Source: Flavisolibacter longurius (lineage in GTDB: Bacteria > Bacteroidota > Bacteroidia > Chitinophagales > Chitinophagaceae). Taken from it: 64,000 nucleotides of DNA. Numbering within the stretch: the first letter of the stretch is position 1; each line of letters opens with the position of its first letter. Positions 1 through 8,724 of this stretch are shown one piece after another. The notes beneath the pieces were generated by a model. The model was not told where the DNA came from and did not search any database. It saw only the letters and a program-made list of their open reading frames with translations. A program made the translations under genes and the position numbers. The DNA lies in the NCBI GenBank assembly GCA_014163555.1, contig JACJGO010000012.1, positions 62,001 to 126,000 of the forward strand, in the 5' to 3' direction.

Positions 1-375
1 GGTACGGATAAACGGAGCTGTGTCATTTTTCAACTGCCGGCAAATGCGCTGCGCAATGCGGTTCATTACATCAGTGCCGGGTTGTTCTTTCTTACCCTGG
101 CCTTTATTGCCTGGTTTTTGTTCACCAGGGGCGATGATTTTCCGACACAGGAAAAACGGCTACGCAATCGCATTTATCGTATGTGCAGTCTTGTCATTCT
201 GGTTTGTGTGTTGTTGATTGGCGCCTATGGAATTTGGGGCGAAAGAGAAGGGCCGGTCAGCCGGCTGAAGCCCGTCTTTTTTCTGGAATGGATAGCCTTG
301 CTTGCTTTTGGAATATCGTGGCTGATAAAAGGTGAGTTGTTTTTAAAAGACAGTAATCCTGCTAAGGACAGGTAG
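1..375 (+). CDS. C-terminal part of an integral membrane protein (truncated at window edge)
   Basis: The reading frame is open from base 1 to the TAG at 373-375, giving about 124 residues with no stop, so the real start lies outside the window; the internal TTG at 82 is not needed as a start. Three hydrophobic segments are visible: one around ISAGLFFLTLAFIAWFLF, one around SLVILVCVLLIGAYGIW, and one around FFLEWIALLAFGISWL, followed by a charged tail. The layout (helix, basic cytoplasmic loop rich in R and K, helix, short loop, helix) fits an inner-membrane protein. I recall similar unannotated Bacteroidota membrane proteins ending in a 'WLIKGE' stretch but cannot name a function. Confidence 0.7.
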   Translation, partial: GTDKRSCVIFQLPANALRNAVHYISAGLFFLTLAFIAWFLFTRGDDFPTQEKRLRNRIYRMCSLVILVCVLLIGAYGIWGEREGPVSRLKPVFFLEWIALLAFGISWLIKGELFLKDSNPAKDR

Positions 376-414
376 CCACTGTAAGCGTTCATTAAACTTG
401 TAAATACAGTTAAA

Positions 415-591
415 TTATTTTGCCGTTTCGATCCGTGCACAATACAGGGATGTGGCCAAAGTGATTTCTTCTTCGGTGCAGGTGCAGGTGATGCGCTTTT
501 TGAAAATGTTCGTATGAATAGGCCTTTTGTGCAGGATCTGCTTAAAGCTCCACAGCTTGAGAATAGACGGAAAGGCAATGGTGACTTTCAT
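415..591 (-). CDS. small conserved-type hypothetical protein, 58 aa
   Basis: A 58-codon ORF starts with ATG at 591-589 and stops with TAA at 417-415. The product begins MKVTIAFPSILKLWSF, continues with two short basic and cysteine-containing stretches (CTCTEEEITLATSLY) and ends in ETAK. It has no signal peptide or membrane segment and looks like a small soluble alpha/beta protein. The pattern (a beta strand, a short helix, a strand with Cys, an acidic helix ending in a conserved Tyr-x-Ala) resembles tiny hypothetical proteins I know from Bacteroidota genomes, but this is recall, not a search. It is encoded opposite to both neighbours. An overlapping minus-strand frame (225-578) is longer but its protein is low-complexity and unconvincing. 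Confidence 0.55.
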   Translation of the reverse strand: MKVTIAFPSILKLWSFKQILHKRPIHTNIFKKRITCTCTEEEITLATSLYCARIETAK

Positions 592-795
592 ATGGAAAAC
601 CTGTTCTCATTTTAGGGGCAGGAGGGAAAAGAAATTTGCCTGAACGTTTTCAAAAAAAAACGATTGAATCTGTAAACGCTATGGTTTTTTGATTATTGTA
701 TCAATGCTGGTAAAAAATCGGCTTTCTTACCATTGTAAAAACATGTATATTGTTGGTAGCTGCTGACGTTTTTTTTGACCACCTAACCGCACATT
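592..795. other. divergent intergenic region between the 58-aa ORF and the phosphoesterase
   Basis: About 200 bases, AT-rich with several A and T runs, lying between two divergent starts, so it should hold both promoters. A TATATTGTTG stretch at about 748-757 is only a loose match to the Bacteroidota -7 element. I see no other gene or convincing terminator. Confidence 0.4.
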
Positions 796-2094
796 ATGGG
801 TACGCAAAAAAACACACCCGAACAGAATGCGCCCAAGCGCACCAATGCTGACTATTTAGGCCCATCCCGTTGGGAGTCGGTCAGCCACCTGAAGACCGAA
901 CTTAAAAAGAAACCTACGTATACGGCGAAAGATTTCCTGGGCAAGATGGTCTGGAACTGGATCTATCATTACGTCAAAAGCCGGTTCGGTAAAAAATATC
1001 CCTACCCGGCTTATGGTGCCGGTGATAGTGGTGTATATGAACTGGCGCCGGCGGAAGGAGAAGCCATCCGCGTAGCCATTGCAAGCGACTGGGCCACCGA
1101 TACTGATGAATCCTTTGCCATTGCCGAACGCATGGCGTCTCATGATCCGAATTTTACCATTCATGTTGGCGATACGTATTATGTGGGAGCACCACACGAA
1201 GTGCGCAGCAACTTTACTGATGCGGGAGCTCCCTGGCCCAAGGGGAGTGCCGGCAGTTTTGCGGTGCTGGGCAATCATGAAATGTATGCCAAAGGAGATG
1301 CCTTTTTTGAAACCCTGCTACCGGCAATGGGTATCCGAAATGGCGATGGCAACTATACCGGCCAGAAGGCTGGTTATTTCTGCCTGGAGACAAAATACTG
1401 GCGCATCCTTGGCCTGGATACCGGTTACCATTCGGTGGGAAAACCAATACTGGAATTCCTGCCTTTTTTTAAACCCGATTGCAAGTTTGACGATACGTTG
1501 ATGGATTGGTTGAAGCAAACCGTTCGGCTGAATGATGCCAACGACAAACGGGGCATCGTAATTCTGACACACCACCAGTTTATCAGTGCATTTAATAAGG
1601 AGTCGGAGTATATGAAACCAGCCTCGCAACTGGGTTCCCTGCTTGGAAAGGAGCGAAAAATATTATGGCTTTGGGGACATGAACATAAACTGAGTTTTTT
1701 TTCCAGAACGCAGTTAAAGGACAGCCCACAGGTTTATGGCCGTTGCATTGGCTTTGGCGGAACGCCGGTAGAGATTGCCGGTAAAAGTTTCCAGCTAAGC
1801 AGCAAGCTAAAAGGTTATGATAAGCTGGTGGCGGTTGATCGTCGCCGCAACAAAAAGGTAGAAGACGTGGAAGTTGGGTTTAATGGCTATGCGGTGATGA
1901 AACTGAAAGAAGATTTGCTGACGATTGAATACCACGACAGCGATGCCAACGACAAAGACAATCCCGGTGCTTTGGTGGTAGAAACCTGGAAGGCTGATCT
2001 TGCTACCGGTGATATCCAGGGAAGCATTTTGGAGTGCAAAAAAGGCTTGCTCACGTTCGCCGAAGGCAAAAGGCTGGACGATGCCGTTAAGTAA
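796..2094 (+). CDS. calcineurin-like metallophosphoesterase
   Basis: The 432-residue product carries the metallophosphoesterase signature blocks in order: an Asp-containing strand (VAIASDWATD, D98), the GD motif (HVGDTYY, residues 125-126), the GNHE motif (159-162), a histidine pair after a hydrophobic strand (ILTHH, 259-260) and the GHEH motif (294-297). These residues build the di-metal site of the family. There is no signal peptide, so the enzyme is probably cytoplasmic. The first 70 residues are basic and rich in aromatic residues, and a beta-rich extension follows the GHEH block, making it longer than minimal family members. The substrate cannot be read from sequence. It is followed at about 100 bases by the nitrilase gene in the same direction. 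Confidence 0.9.
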   Translation: MGTQKNTPEQNAPKRTNADYLGPSRWESVSHLKTELKKKPTYTAKDFLGKMVWNWIYHYVKSRFGKKYPYPAYGAGDSGVYELAPAEGEAIRVAIASDWATDTDESFAIAERMASHDPNFTIHVGDTYYVGAPHEVRSNFTDAGAPWPKGSAGSFAVLGNHEMYAKGDAFFETLLPAMGIRNGDGNYTGQKAGYFCLETKYWRILGLDTGYHSVGKPILEFLPFFKPDCKFDDTLMDWLKQTVRLNDANDKRGIVILTHHQFISAFNKESEYMKPASQLGSLLGKERKILWLWGHEHKLSFFSRTQLKDSPQVYGRCIGFGGTPVEIAGKSFQLSSKLKGYDKLVAVDRRRNKKVEDVEVGFNGYAVMKLKEDLLTIEYHDSDANDKDNPGALVVETWKADLATGDIQGSILECKKGLLTFAEGKRLDDAVK

Positions 2095-2160
2095 GAGGGA
2101 AGGTTGAGCTTTAGGTTAAGGTTTAGTTTTAATCAGAGTAGGCAGTCCACGAATCGGTAA
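2095..2160. repeat. short word-repeat tract rich in GGTTNA-like units
   Basis: The spacer after the phosphoesterase contains imperfect repeats of AGGTT / TTTAG words (AGGTTGAGC, TTTAGGTT, AAGGTTTAG). It is one of several intergenic low-complexity word tracts in this window. Confidence 0.3.
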
Positions 2161-2201
2161 TAGTCGTTAGATTATTGCCATTGGCTGTATCTTACAGAAT
2201 C

Positions 2202-3206
2202 ATGAAAAATATAAAAATTGCCACGGCCCAATTTGAAAACAGGAGCGGTGACAAAACGTATAATCTCTCGATCATCGATCAGTTAAGTGGCCGCGCTGCC
2301 GCAGAAGGCGCTCAGGCCATCGCCTTTCATGAATGTTCCATTACAGGCTATTCCTTTGCCCGTAAACTGTCGAAGGAAGCCTTGCTGGAAGTGGCCGAAC
2401 CGGTTCCCGACGGCGAGAGTATTCAGCAGTTGATCCGCATTGCACAAAAAAATAAAATCGCCATTCTTGCCGGGCTGTTTGAAAAGGATGAAGCAGATAA
2501 GATCTACAAATGTTATGTCTGTGTGAGTGAAAACGGTCTTGTCGCCAAATACCACAAGCTGCACCCGTTTATTAACCCGCACATTACCCCTGGCAACAGC
2601 TATTGTGTGTTTGAGTTGCATGGCTGGAAGTGCGGCATCCTGATCTGCTATGACAATAATATCATTGAAAACGTTAGGGCCACAGCCCTTTTGGGCGCAG
2701 ATATCATCTTCATGCCCCATGTAACCATGTGCACACCGTCCACCCGTCCGGGTGCAGGTTTTGTCGATCCTAAACTTTGGGAGACCCGGGAGGCTGACCC
2801 AACCTCATTGCGGATAGAATTCGATGGGTTGAAAGGCCGTGAGTGGCTGATGAAATGGCTGCCAGCAAGAGCGTATGACAATGCCATTTATGCCGTGTTT
2901 TCCAATCCCATCGGGATGGATGACGACCAGTTGAAGAACGGTTGTTCCATGATACTGGATCCGTTTGGCGATGTGATTACCGAATGCCGCAAACTGGATA
3001 ATGATTTTGTTATCGCCACCCTCACACCGGAAAAGCTAACCCAAGCCGGAGGGCATCGTTACCGAAATGCACGGCGCCCAGACTTGTACAGGGAAATCGT
3101 GGGTCAGCCGCATACGCCGGAGCAAAAGGTTGTTTGGCTGCACGGGCCCGAACAAGAGGAAGGGGAAAGCCAAAAAGAAACCCCTGTAAAAACAGGGGTT
3201 GTTTAA
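2202..3206 (+). CDS. nitrilase superfamily carbon-nitrogen hydrolase
   Basis: A 334-residue enzyme of the carbon-nitrogen hydrolase family, which cleaves amides, ureas or nitriles through a Glu-Lys-Cys triad. The triad is visible: Glu44 in AFHECSITGY, Lys119 in KYHKLHPF and Cys149 in CGILICYDNN. I chose the ATG at 2202 (MKNIKIATAQF) because family members begin with exactly this first beta strand; the in-frame TTG at 2175 would add nine residues with no counterpart. There is no signal peptide, so it is cytoplasmic. After residue ~290 there is a polar tail ending KETPVKTGVV. That tail is encoded by the stem of an intrinsic terminator, so the gene runs directly into its own transcription stop. 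The substrate is unknown. Confidence 0.9.
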   Translation: MKNIKIATAQFENRSGDKTYNLSIIDQLSGRAAAEGAQAIAFHECSITGYSFARKLSKEALLEVAEPVPDGESIQQLIRIAQKNKIAILAGLFEKDEADKIYKCYVCVSENGLVAKYHKLHPFINPHITPGNSYCVFELHGWKCGILICYDNNIIENVRATALLGADIIFMPHVTMCTPSTRPGAGFVDPKLWETREADPTSLRIEFDGLKGREWLMKWLPARAYDNAIYAVFSNPIGMDDDQLKNGCSMILDPFGDVITECRKLDNDFVIATLTPEKLTQAGGHRYRNARRPDLYREIVGQPHTPEQKVVWLHGPEQEEGESQKETPVKTGVV

Positions 3207-3210
3207 AAAA
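3179..3210. terminator. intrinsic terminator inside the 3' end of the nitrilase gene
   Basis: The arms aacccctg (3179-3186) and caggggtt (3193-3200) form a perfect 8-bp stem around the loop taaaaa. A short T run follows on the plus strand, and an A-rich stretch precedes it, so it could work in both directions. The stop codon lies at 3204-3206, so the hairpin is coding. Confidence 0.7.
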
Positions 3211-3362
3211 TCAATTTTCTGCTATATGAGAACTTTAAATTACGCTATTTTATGAAAAATCAAAAATAGAATGCAACGGTATTGTGTTGATTAGCCATCA
3301 TCACAAATTCCGATTGCAACAAAAACAATATCTTGACCTCCTTCTCCTGAAATACAAACCTT

Positions 3363-5303
3363 ATGGCTATGCTGAAAAATCTGTTCTTGACTTCTGCATT
3401 TTTACTGATTTTAACCGTATGCTGGGCACAAACGTCCAGGCCATTGCCTGTGGCTATTATACCCGAACCTGTCTCTCTACAAACCAAAACCGGCAGTTTT
3501 GTGCTGCCAAAAACAGTTACCATCCAGGCGCCGGCTGGTGAATCCATGGGTGCTACCGTTTCTTTCCTGAAGGAGCGACTTTCGGTGCCAACGGGCTACA
3601 AAGTAACTGTGGCTGCGTCTGCGCCGGCAGCCGCCATTAAACTGCTGCTTAATCAAACGGCCGATCCCGGAATTGGTGAAGAAGGCTATCGCCTCGCGGT
3701 TACTCCCAAAGCCATAACCATTAAAGCCAATAAGCCTGCAGGTCTTTTTTACGGCGTGCAAACGCTTTTGCAACTTTTTCCCAAAGACATTGAGAATGAT
3801 TCTTTACAAGTCGGAGTACGATGGGAAGCGCCGGCAGTTGAGATCACCGACTATCCGCGGTTTGGCTGGCGGGGGTTGATGTTTGATGTAAGCCGGCATT
3901 TTTTTACCAAAGAGCAAGTGAAGGATTTTATTGATAAGATGGTGCGGTACAAGTACAACCTGCTGCACTGGCACCTGACCGATGATGAAGGCTGGCGCAT
4001 TGAGATTGCAGGCCTTCCCAACCTGACAAAAGTGGGGGCATGGAATGTAAAAAAAGAAGGGTATTTCGGAACCTTTTCGGCACCGGGACCGGATGAACCA
4101 CGCAACTATGGCGGCTTTTATACGCAGGATGATATCAGGGAAGTAGTGCAATACGCCAAAGAGCGGTTTGTGGATGTGTTGCCCGAGGTTGACGTGCCGG
4201 GACACAGTCTTGCAGCTATTGCCGCCTACCCCGAGTTGTCCTGTACCGAAGGTGCTGATAAATACGTGGTGCGTTCAGGTGAGCCCATTATGGACTGGAG
4301 CCGAGGTGCTCCGCCCATTGCCCTTGTGGACAATACACTTTGCCCGGCCAACGAAAAGGTGTACGAGTTCATGGACAAAGTAATCACGCAACTGGCGCAG
4401 TTGTTTCCGTTCGAATACATTCACCTGGGTGGCGATGAAGCACCGCATAATTTCTGGGAAAAGAACCCGCAGGTAAAAGCCCTGATGGAAAAGGAAGGGC
4501 TGAAAACCATTCCACAGGTGCAGGAATATTTTACCCGCCGGATGGAAAAGATCGTGGCGTCCAAAGGAAAAAAGCTGATTGGCTGGGATGAGATCCTGGA
4601 AGGCGGCGACCTGCCGAAATCAACCGCGGTTATGAGCTGGCGCGGCATGAAGCATGGCATTGAAGCGGCCAAAAAAGGCCACGAAGTGGTGATGAGTCCT
4701 ACCACCTATGCCTACCTCGATTATATGCAGGGTGACCCCATCGTGGAGCCGCGTATTTATGCCAGCCTGCGCCTGAGCAAGACCTATGAATTTGATCCTT
4801 TGCCGGAAGGTGTGGATAAAAAATACATCAAGGGCGGACAAGGTAACCTGTGGACGGAACAGGTGTACAACATGCGGCATGCGGAATATATGATTTGGCC
4901 ACGAGGCTGGGCCCTGGCCGAGTCGTTATGGTCGCCCAAAGCAAAAAAGAACTGGAAGGACTTTTTTGGCCGCGCTGAAAAACATTTTGCCCGCTATGAT
5001 GAAGCCGACATTAACTATGCGCCATCGGTGTACGATCCTATCTTCAAAGCCACCCGCGGAAAAGATAGTACGCTCCGTATAGAACTGGCAACCGAACTGG
5101 AAGACCTGACCATTCATTACTCTTTCGATAATACGTTTCCGGATCATCATTCGCCGAAGTATACCGGTGTACTGACACCTCCCAAAGACGCCGTGCAACT
5201 AAAAGTGGTAACGTATCGCGGACGGGAACAGATGGGCCGCATGATTGCCATACCTATCGATGAACTGAAAAAGCGTGCCGATACAAAACGGAATTATGAA
5301 TAA
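3363..5303 (+). CDS. secreted beta-N-acetylhexosaminidase, GH20
   Basis: The 646-residue product has a signal peptide (residues 1-23, cut after CWAQ), an N-terminal GH20b-type alpha/beta domain (~30-160), the GH20 TIM barrel (~165-520) and a C-terminal beta domain typical of bacterial and chitobiase-like members. Barrel hallmarks are GLMFDVSRHF, WHLTDDEGWRIEI, the PEVDVPGH block and the catalytic pair Asp358-Glu359 in YIHLGGDEAP; the Asp positions the substrate acetamido group and the Glu is the acid. GH20 enzymes release terminal GlcNAc/GalNAc from glycans or chitin oligomers by substrate-assisted catalysis. It is probably periplasmic and stands as a single-gene unit bounded by terminators on both sides. 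It pairs functionally with the downstream fucosidase in trimming host- or plant-type glycans. Confidence 0.95.
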   Translation: MAMLKNLFLTSAFLLILTVCWAQTSRPLPVAIIPEPVSLQTKTGSFVLPKTVTIQAPAGESMGATVSFLKERLSVPTGYKVTVAASAPAAAIKLLLNQTADPGIGEEGYRLAVTPKAITIKANKPAGLFYGVQTLLQLFPKDIENDSLQVGVRWEAPAVEITDYPRFGWRGLMFDVSRHFFTKEQVKDFIDKMVRYKYNLLHWHLTDDEGWRIEIAGLPNLTKVGAWNVKKEGYFGTFSAPGPDEPRNYGGFYTQDDIREVVQYAKERFVDVLPEVDVPGHSLAAIAAYPELSCTEGADKYVVRSGEPIMDWSRGAPPIALVDNTLCPANEKVYEFMDKVITQLAQLFPFEYIHLGGDEAPHNFWEKNPQVKALMEKEGLKTIPQVQEYFTRRMEKIVASKGKKLIGWDEILEGGDLPKSTAVMSWRGMKHGIEAAKKGHEVVMSPTTYAYLDYMQGDPIVEPRIYASLRLSKTYEFDPLPEGVDKKYIKGGQGNLWTEQVYNMRHAEYMIWPRGWALAESLWSPKAKKNWKDFFGRAEKHFARYDEADINYAPSVYDPIFKATRGKDSTLRIELATELEDLTIHYSFDNTFPDHHSPKYTGVLTPPKDAVQLKVVTYRGREQMGRMIAIPIDELKKRADTKRNYE

Positions 5304-5322
5304 ACGTTTGCTGCTACGAATT

Positions 5323-5351
5323 AAGCCACCTGGAAACAGGTGGCTTTTTTT
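5323..5351 (+). terminator. strong intrinsic terminator after the GH20 gene
   Basis: The arms AAGCCACCTG (5323-5332) and CAGGTGGCTT (5337-5346) pair perfectly around a GAAA tetraloop, and a T tract runs to 5351. Confidence 0.92.
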
Positions 5352-5478
5352 ATGCGGTATGCCTTAATGCAAGGAATCAAACGGCAAGGAATAAACGTAT
5401 TATGGTTGGTTGGAATTCTTGTTCTGCCAGCAGAAGCCTGTCGCAGATTTTTGTACCTTACCCTTCATTGAAGCCGGT

Positions 5479-6867
5479 ATGAAAAAACTTTTTACACTGA
5501 ACCTGATTTTGTTGTTTTCGGGTTTTCTGTTTGCACAGAAAAAATATGAGGCAAACTGGGCCTCCCTTGACAGCCGGCCGGTGCCGCAATGGTTTACGGA
5601 TGCCAAGTTTGGCATTTTCATTCATTGGGGTGTTTACTCGGTGCCAGCCTGGGCACCTACCGGAAACGAATGGCCGCTGTATTCGAAATATGCGGAATGG
5701 TACTGGTACCGGTTGCAAAGCGACAGTTCGAAAGTGGGAGATGCCTTTCGTGCTTTTCATACAAAAACCTACGGGCCGCAGGTCCGCTACCCGGATTTTG
5801 CGCAGCAGTTCAAAGCTGAATTGTTTCATCCTGACCAGTGGGCTGACCTGTTTTTGCAGTCCGGTGCCAGATATGTTGTGCTGACCTCGAAACACCACGA
5901 GGGGTTTACCCTTTGGCCCAGCCAGCATGCCAACGGTTGGAATGCGCAGGACATAGGGCCTCGCCGCGACCTTGCCGGTGACCTTTCCAGGGCAGTGAAA
6001 GCAAAAGGCCTGAAGATGGGCTACTACTATTCTCTTTATGAATGGTACAACGACCTGTATCGTACGGATGTCAACCGCTATGTGGATGCGCACATGTTGC
6101 CGCAGTTAAAAGACCTTGTCATGCGTTATCAACCGGATATTGTTTGGCCCGATGGTGAGTGGGAGCACCCCAGCAAGGTATGGCGAAGCGAAGAATTTCT
6201 GGCCTGGCTGTACAACGAAAGTCCGGTGAAAGAAACGGTAGCCGTTAACGATCGCTGGGGAAAAGAAACCCGCAGCAAGCATGGTGGCTATTACACCACG
6301 GAGTACGACCATGTGCACGAAGCGGTGGGCAAAGATGTAAAGATGGCAAAACCTTGGGAAGAGTGCCGGGGCATTGGCGGCTCATTTGGCTTCAACAGAG
6401 GCGAGAACCTGTCTGATTATGCAAGCGGTAAAGCGTTGGTTCACCTCCTGATTGAAAAAGTAGCCAGAGGCGGCAACCTGCTGCTGGATATCGGTCCTGC
6501 TGCCGACGGTACCATTCCGGTGATCATGCAGGAGCGATTGCTTGAAGTGGGTACCTGGCTTAAGCGTAATGGAGATGCTATTTATGGAAGTGATGTGTGG
6601 GAATCAGCGCCACCGGTAACGGCCGAAACAACGCACTATTTTACAAGGAAAGGAAAAGACCTCTATATCTTGAGCACAGCCTTCCCCGATCAACCCATCA
6701 CCGTTCAACTACCGGGAAAGCCAAAAAAAGTAATGCTGCTGGGAAGCAAATTGGCGGTACAAAGTAAAACGGCTGATGGAAATATCGTGATTGTGCCGCC
6801 AGGCTTATCATCGGTTGAACTGGCGAAGCAGCCGGCCTGGGTGTTTAAGCTGGAGGGTGTGTTGTAA
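5479..6867 (+). CDS. secreted alpha-L-fucosidase, GH29
   Basis: The 462-residue product is an exported GH29 enzyme that removes alpha-linked L-fucose from glycans with a retaining mechanism. The ATG at 5479 is preferred over the upstream in-frame start at 5410 because it puts a clean signal peptide first (MKKLFTLNLILLFSGFLFAQ). GH29 marks are the FGIFIHWGVYSVPAW block at ~44-58, the YVVLTSKHHEGFTLW block with the active-site histidines 139-140, and Asp225 in PDIVWPDGEWE, which fits the catalytic nucleophile. A C-terminal beta domain (from ~385) follows. The gene is alone in its transcript, between the GH20 terminator and a bidirectional terminator shared with the convergent GMC operon. Confidence 0.94.
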   Translation: MKKLFTLNLILLFSGFLFAQKKYEANWASLDSRPVPQWFTDAKFGIFIHWGVYSVPAWAPTGNEWPLYSKYAEWYWYRLQSDSSKVGDAFRAFHTKTYGPQVRYPDFAQQFKAELFHPDQWADLFLQSGARYVVLTSKHHEGFTLWPSQHANGWNAQDIGPRRDLAGDLSRAVKAKGLKMGYYYSLYEWYNDLYRTDVNRYVDAHMLPQLKDLVMRYQPDIVWPDGEWEHPSKVWRSEEFLAWLYNESPVKETVAVNDRWGKETRSKHGGYYTTEYDHVHEAVGKDVKMAKPWEECRGIGGSFGFNRGENLSDYASGKALVHLLIEKVARGGNLLLDIGPAADGTIPVIMQERLLEVGTWLKRNGDAIYGSDVWESAPPVTAETTHYFTRKGKDLYILSTAFPDQPITVQLPGKPKKVMLLGSKLAVQSKTADGNIVIVPPGLSSVELAKQPAWVFKLEGVL

Positions 6868-6929
6868 GAATGCGAAGAGTTCATTTTATCAGGTAGAATA
6901 TTTTTCTTTTTAAGAAAGTAAACTAAAAT

Positions 6930-6972
6930 AAAGCACAAACGCCTGATCCAATAAGACCAGGCGTTTGCTTTA
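6930..6972. terminator. bidirectional terminator between the fucosidase and GMC operon 1
   Basis: The perfect 10-bp arms CAAACGCCTG (6936-6945) and CAGGCGTTTG (6958-6967) enclose a 12-base loop. AAAG on the left and CTTT on the right extend the pairing and give short U tracts to both convergent transcripts. Confidence 0.8.
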
Positions 6973-7020
6973 CAAATGCCTCGAAAGAGCACTTGAAGTA
7001 TGCTGCTGTATGTAACGCAG

Positions 7021-8718
7021 TTACAAGTTGCCTTTCTTTAATTCGCTCACCGCAAAATCGGCTGCCCGGGCCGACAGTGCCATGTAAGTAAGAGAAGGAT
7101 TTTGGGTAGCCGTAGACGTCATACAGGCTCCATCGGTAACAAATACATTTTTGCACAGGTGCATCTGGTTCCAGCCATTTAACAACGAGGTTTTAGGATC
7201 GTGTCCCATGCGTACGCCACCCATTTCGTGTATGTCAAGTCCCGGAGCCTGTTTGGAATCTGTTGTTTTGATATTGGTGAAACCGGCTTTTTCAAACATC
7301 TGGGTCATCTGATCAAGGTAATCAGCCACCATTTTCTCATCGTTGTCGTCGTAGTCCATACTAATTTTCAGTAGCGGCATGTCCCAACTGTCTTTTTTGC
7401 CATCCAGCGCCACATAGTTGGAAGCTTTCGGAATGGTTTCGCCCATCATGTGTGAGCCTACTTTCCAGGTTTGGATCTTAGGATTGAGAAGGCTTTGCTT
7501 CAACGGCAGGCCAAAGCCTTCCTTGCTGCTTTCCACATTGCGGCTGGCGCCAAAGCCGGCAGCATATCCGCGTAAAAAATCAGTTTCCTGTTTGGTAATA
7601 TTGCGAAACCGGGGAATATAACCCGAGGTAGGCCGGCGGCCTTCGGTGGTCCATTCACTCAGCCCTTCGTATTCGCCGGAAACGCGAGCCCGGTAATTAT
7701 GAAAGGCCACGTATTTGCCTAACAGGCCATTGTCATTGCCCAGGCCATCCGGAAAGCGGGATGATTTTGAATTCAGCAAAATAAGGTTGGTGTTCAGTGC
7801 TGCGGCATTGACAAAAATCACCTTTGCATAAAAGTCAATCGCATCTTTTGTTTTGTTGTCAATAACCCGTACGCCGGATGCTTTGCCCTTATTCTCATCG
7901 TATAAAACAGAATGCACAACCGAGTCGGGTCGGAGAGTCAGATTGCCGGTTTTGGCTGCCCAGGGAATGGTGCTGGCGTTGGAACTGAAATAACCGCCAA
8001 ACGGACAACCTCTTTCGCAAATGGTACGGTTCTGGCATTTGCCGCGGCCCTGGTCCAAATGAACCTGTTGCGGCTCCGAAAGGTGTGCACAGCGACCACT
8101 GATCACATAGCGTCCGGGGTATTCTTTTTCTATTGTTTGCTTAAAATGTTTTTCCAGAATGTTCAACGGAAAACCGGGTAGCGACTCGCTGTCGGGTAAC
8201 TGCGGAATGCCATCCCTGTCACCGGCAATACCGGCAAACGTTTCCACATGGCTGTACCAGGGCGCAAGGTCTTTGTAGCGGATCGGCCAGTCTACCGCAA
8301 AACCATCGCGGGCCGGTCCTTCAAAATCAAAATCGCTCCAGCGCTGCGTTTGCCGTGCCCACAAAAGGGATTTTCCACCCACCTGGTAGCCACGTATCCA
8401 GTCGAATGGTTTTTCCTGTACATAGGGATGTTCATTGTCCTTTACAAAAAAATGATCGGTGGCTTCGCCAAAAGCATAACACTTGCTCACCACAGGATTG
8501 GCTTTGGTGACTTCCAGCGGCAACCGGCCGCGGTGCTCCAGTTCCCAGGGCAATTTTGAGGTTGTAGGATAATCCTGGATGTGTTTTACATCGCGGCCCC
8601 TTTCGAGCACCAATGTTTTCAGACCCTTTTCGCAAAACTCTTTGGCTGCCCAGCCGCCGCTGATGCCCGAACCAATGACAATGACATCAAATGTTCTGTC
8701 TTTAATCGTATCGCTCAT
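7021..8718 (-). CDS. GMC-family FAD-dependent sugar dehydrogenase (gluconate/glucose dehydrogenase large-subunit type)
   Basis: A 565-residue GMC oxidoreductase. The FAD-binding Rossmann motif is VIGSGISGGWAAKEF (13-28), a YQVGGKSLLW block follows at ~111-120, and the GMC C-terminal domain ends with HEMGGVRMG (His497, the expected catalytic base) and NPSLT (Asn540). Cys228, Cys234 and Cys238 (C-x5-C-x3-C followed by PFGG) resemble the iron-sulphur-binding segment known in FAD-glucose dehydrogenase large subunits, which suggests electron transfer out of the flavin rather than to oxygen. There is no signal peptide; export would depend on the Tat signal of the subunit encoded just upstream (6-base gap). 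Its paralogue at 53988-55670 shares all these motifs and the C-terminal ELKKGNL. Expected products are 3-keto sugars or sugar lactones; the exact substrate is unknown. Confidence 0.9.
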   Translation of the reverse strand: MSDTIKDRTFDVIVIGSGISGGWAAKEFCEKGLKTLVLERGRDVKHIQDYPTTSKLPWELEHRGRLPLEVTKANPVVSKCYAFGEATDHFFVKDNEHPYVQEKPFDWIRGYQVGGKSLLWARQTQRWSDFDFEGPARDGFAVDWPIRYKDLAPWYSHVETFAGIAGDRDGIPQLPDSESLPGFPLNILEKHFKQTIEKEYPGRYVISGRCAHLSEPQQVHLDQGRGKCQNRTICERGCPFGGYFSSNASTIPWAAKTGNLTLRPDSVVHSVLYDENKGKASGVRVIDNKTKDAIDFYAKVIFVNAAALNTNLILLNSKSSRFPDGLGNDNGLLGKYVAFHNYRARVSGEYEGLSEWTTEGRRPTSGYIPRFRNITKQETDFLRGYAAGFGASRNVESSKEGFGLPLKQSLLNPKIQTWKVGSHMMGETIPKASNYVALDGKKDSWDMPLLKISMDYDDNDEKMVADYLDQMTQMFEKAGFTNIKTTDSKQAPGLDIHEMGGVRMGHDPKTSLLNGWNQMHLCKNVFVTDGACMTSTATQNPSLTYMALSARAADFAVSELKKGNL

Positions 8719-8724
8719 AGTTGA

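Noticed and set aside
225-578. 117-codon minus-strand frame near the left edge
   Set aside because: It overlaps the membrane protein end and the 58-aa ORF, and its protein is rich in Ser, Pro and Lys with no domain look.
5410-5478. Upstream in-frame start for the fucosidase
   Set aside because: It adds 23 residues before an excellent signal peptide beginning at the ATG at 5479.
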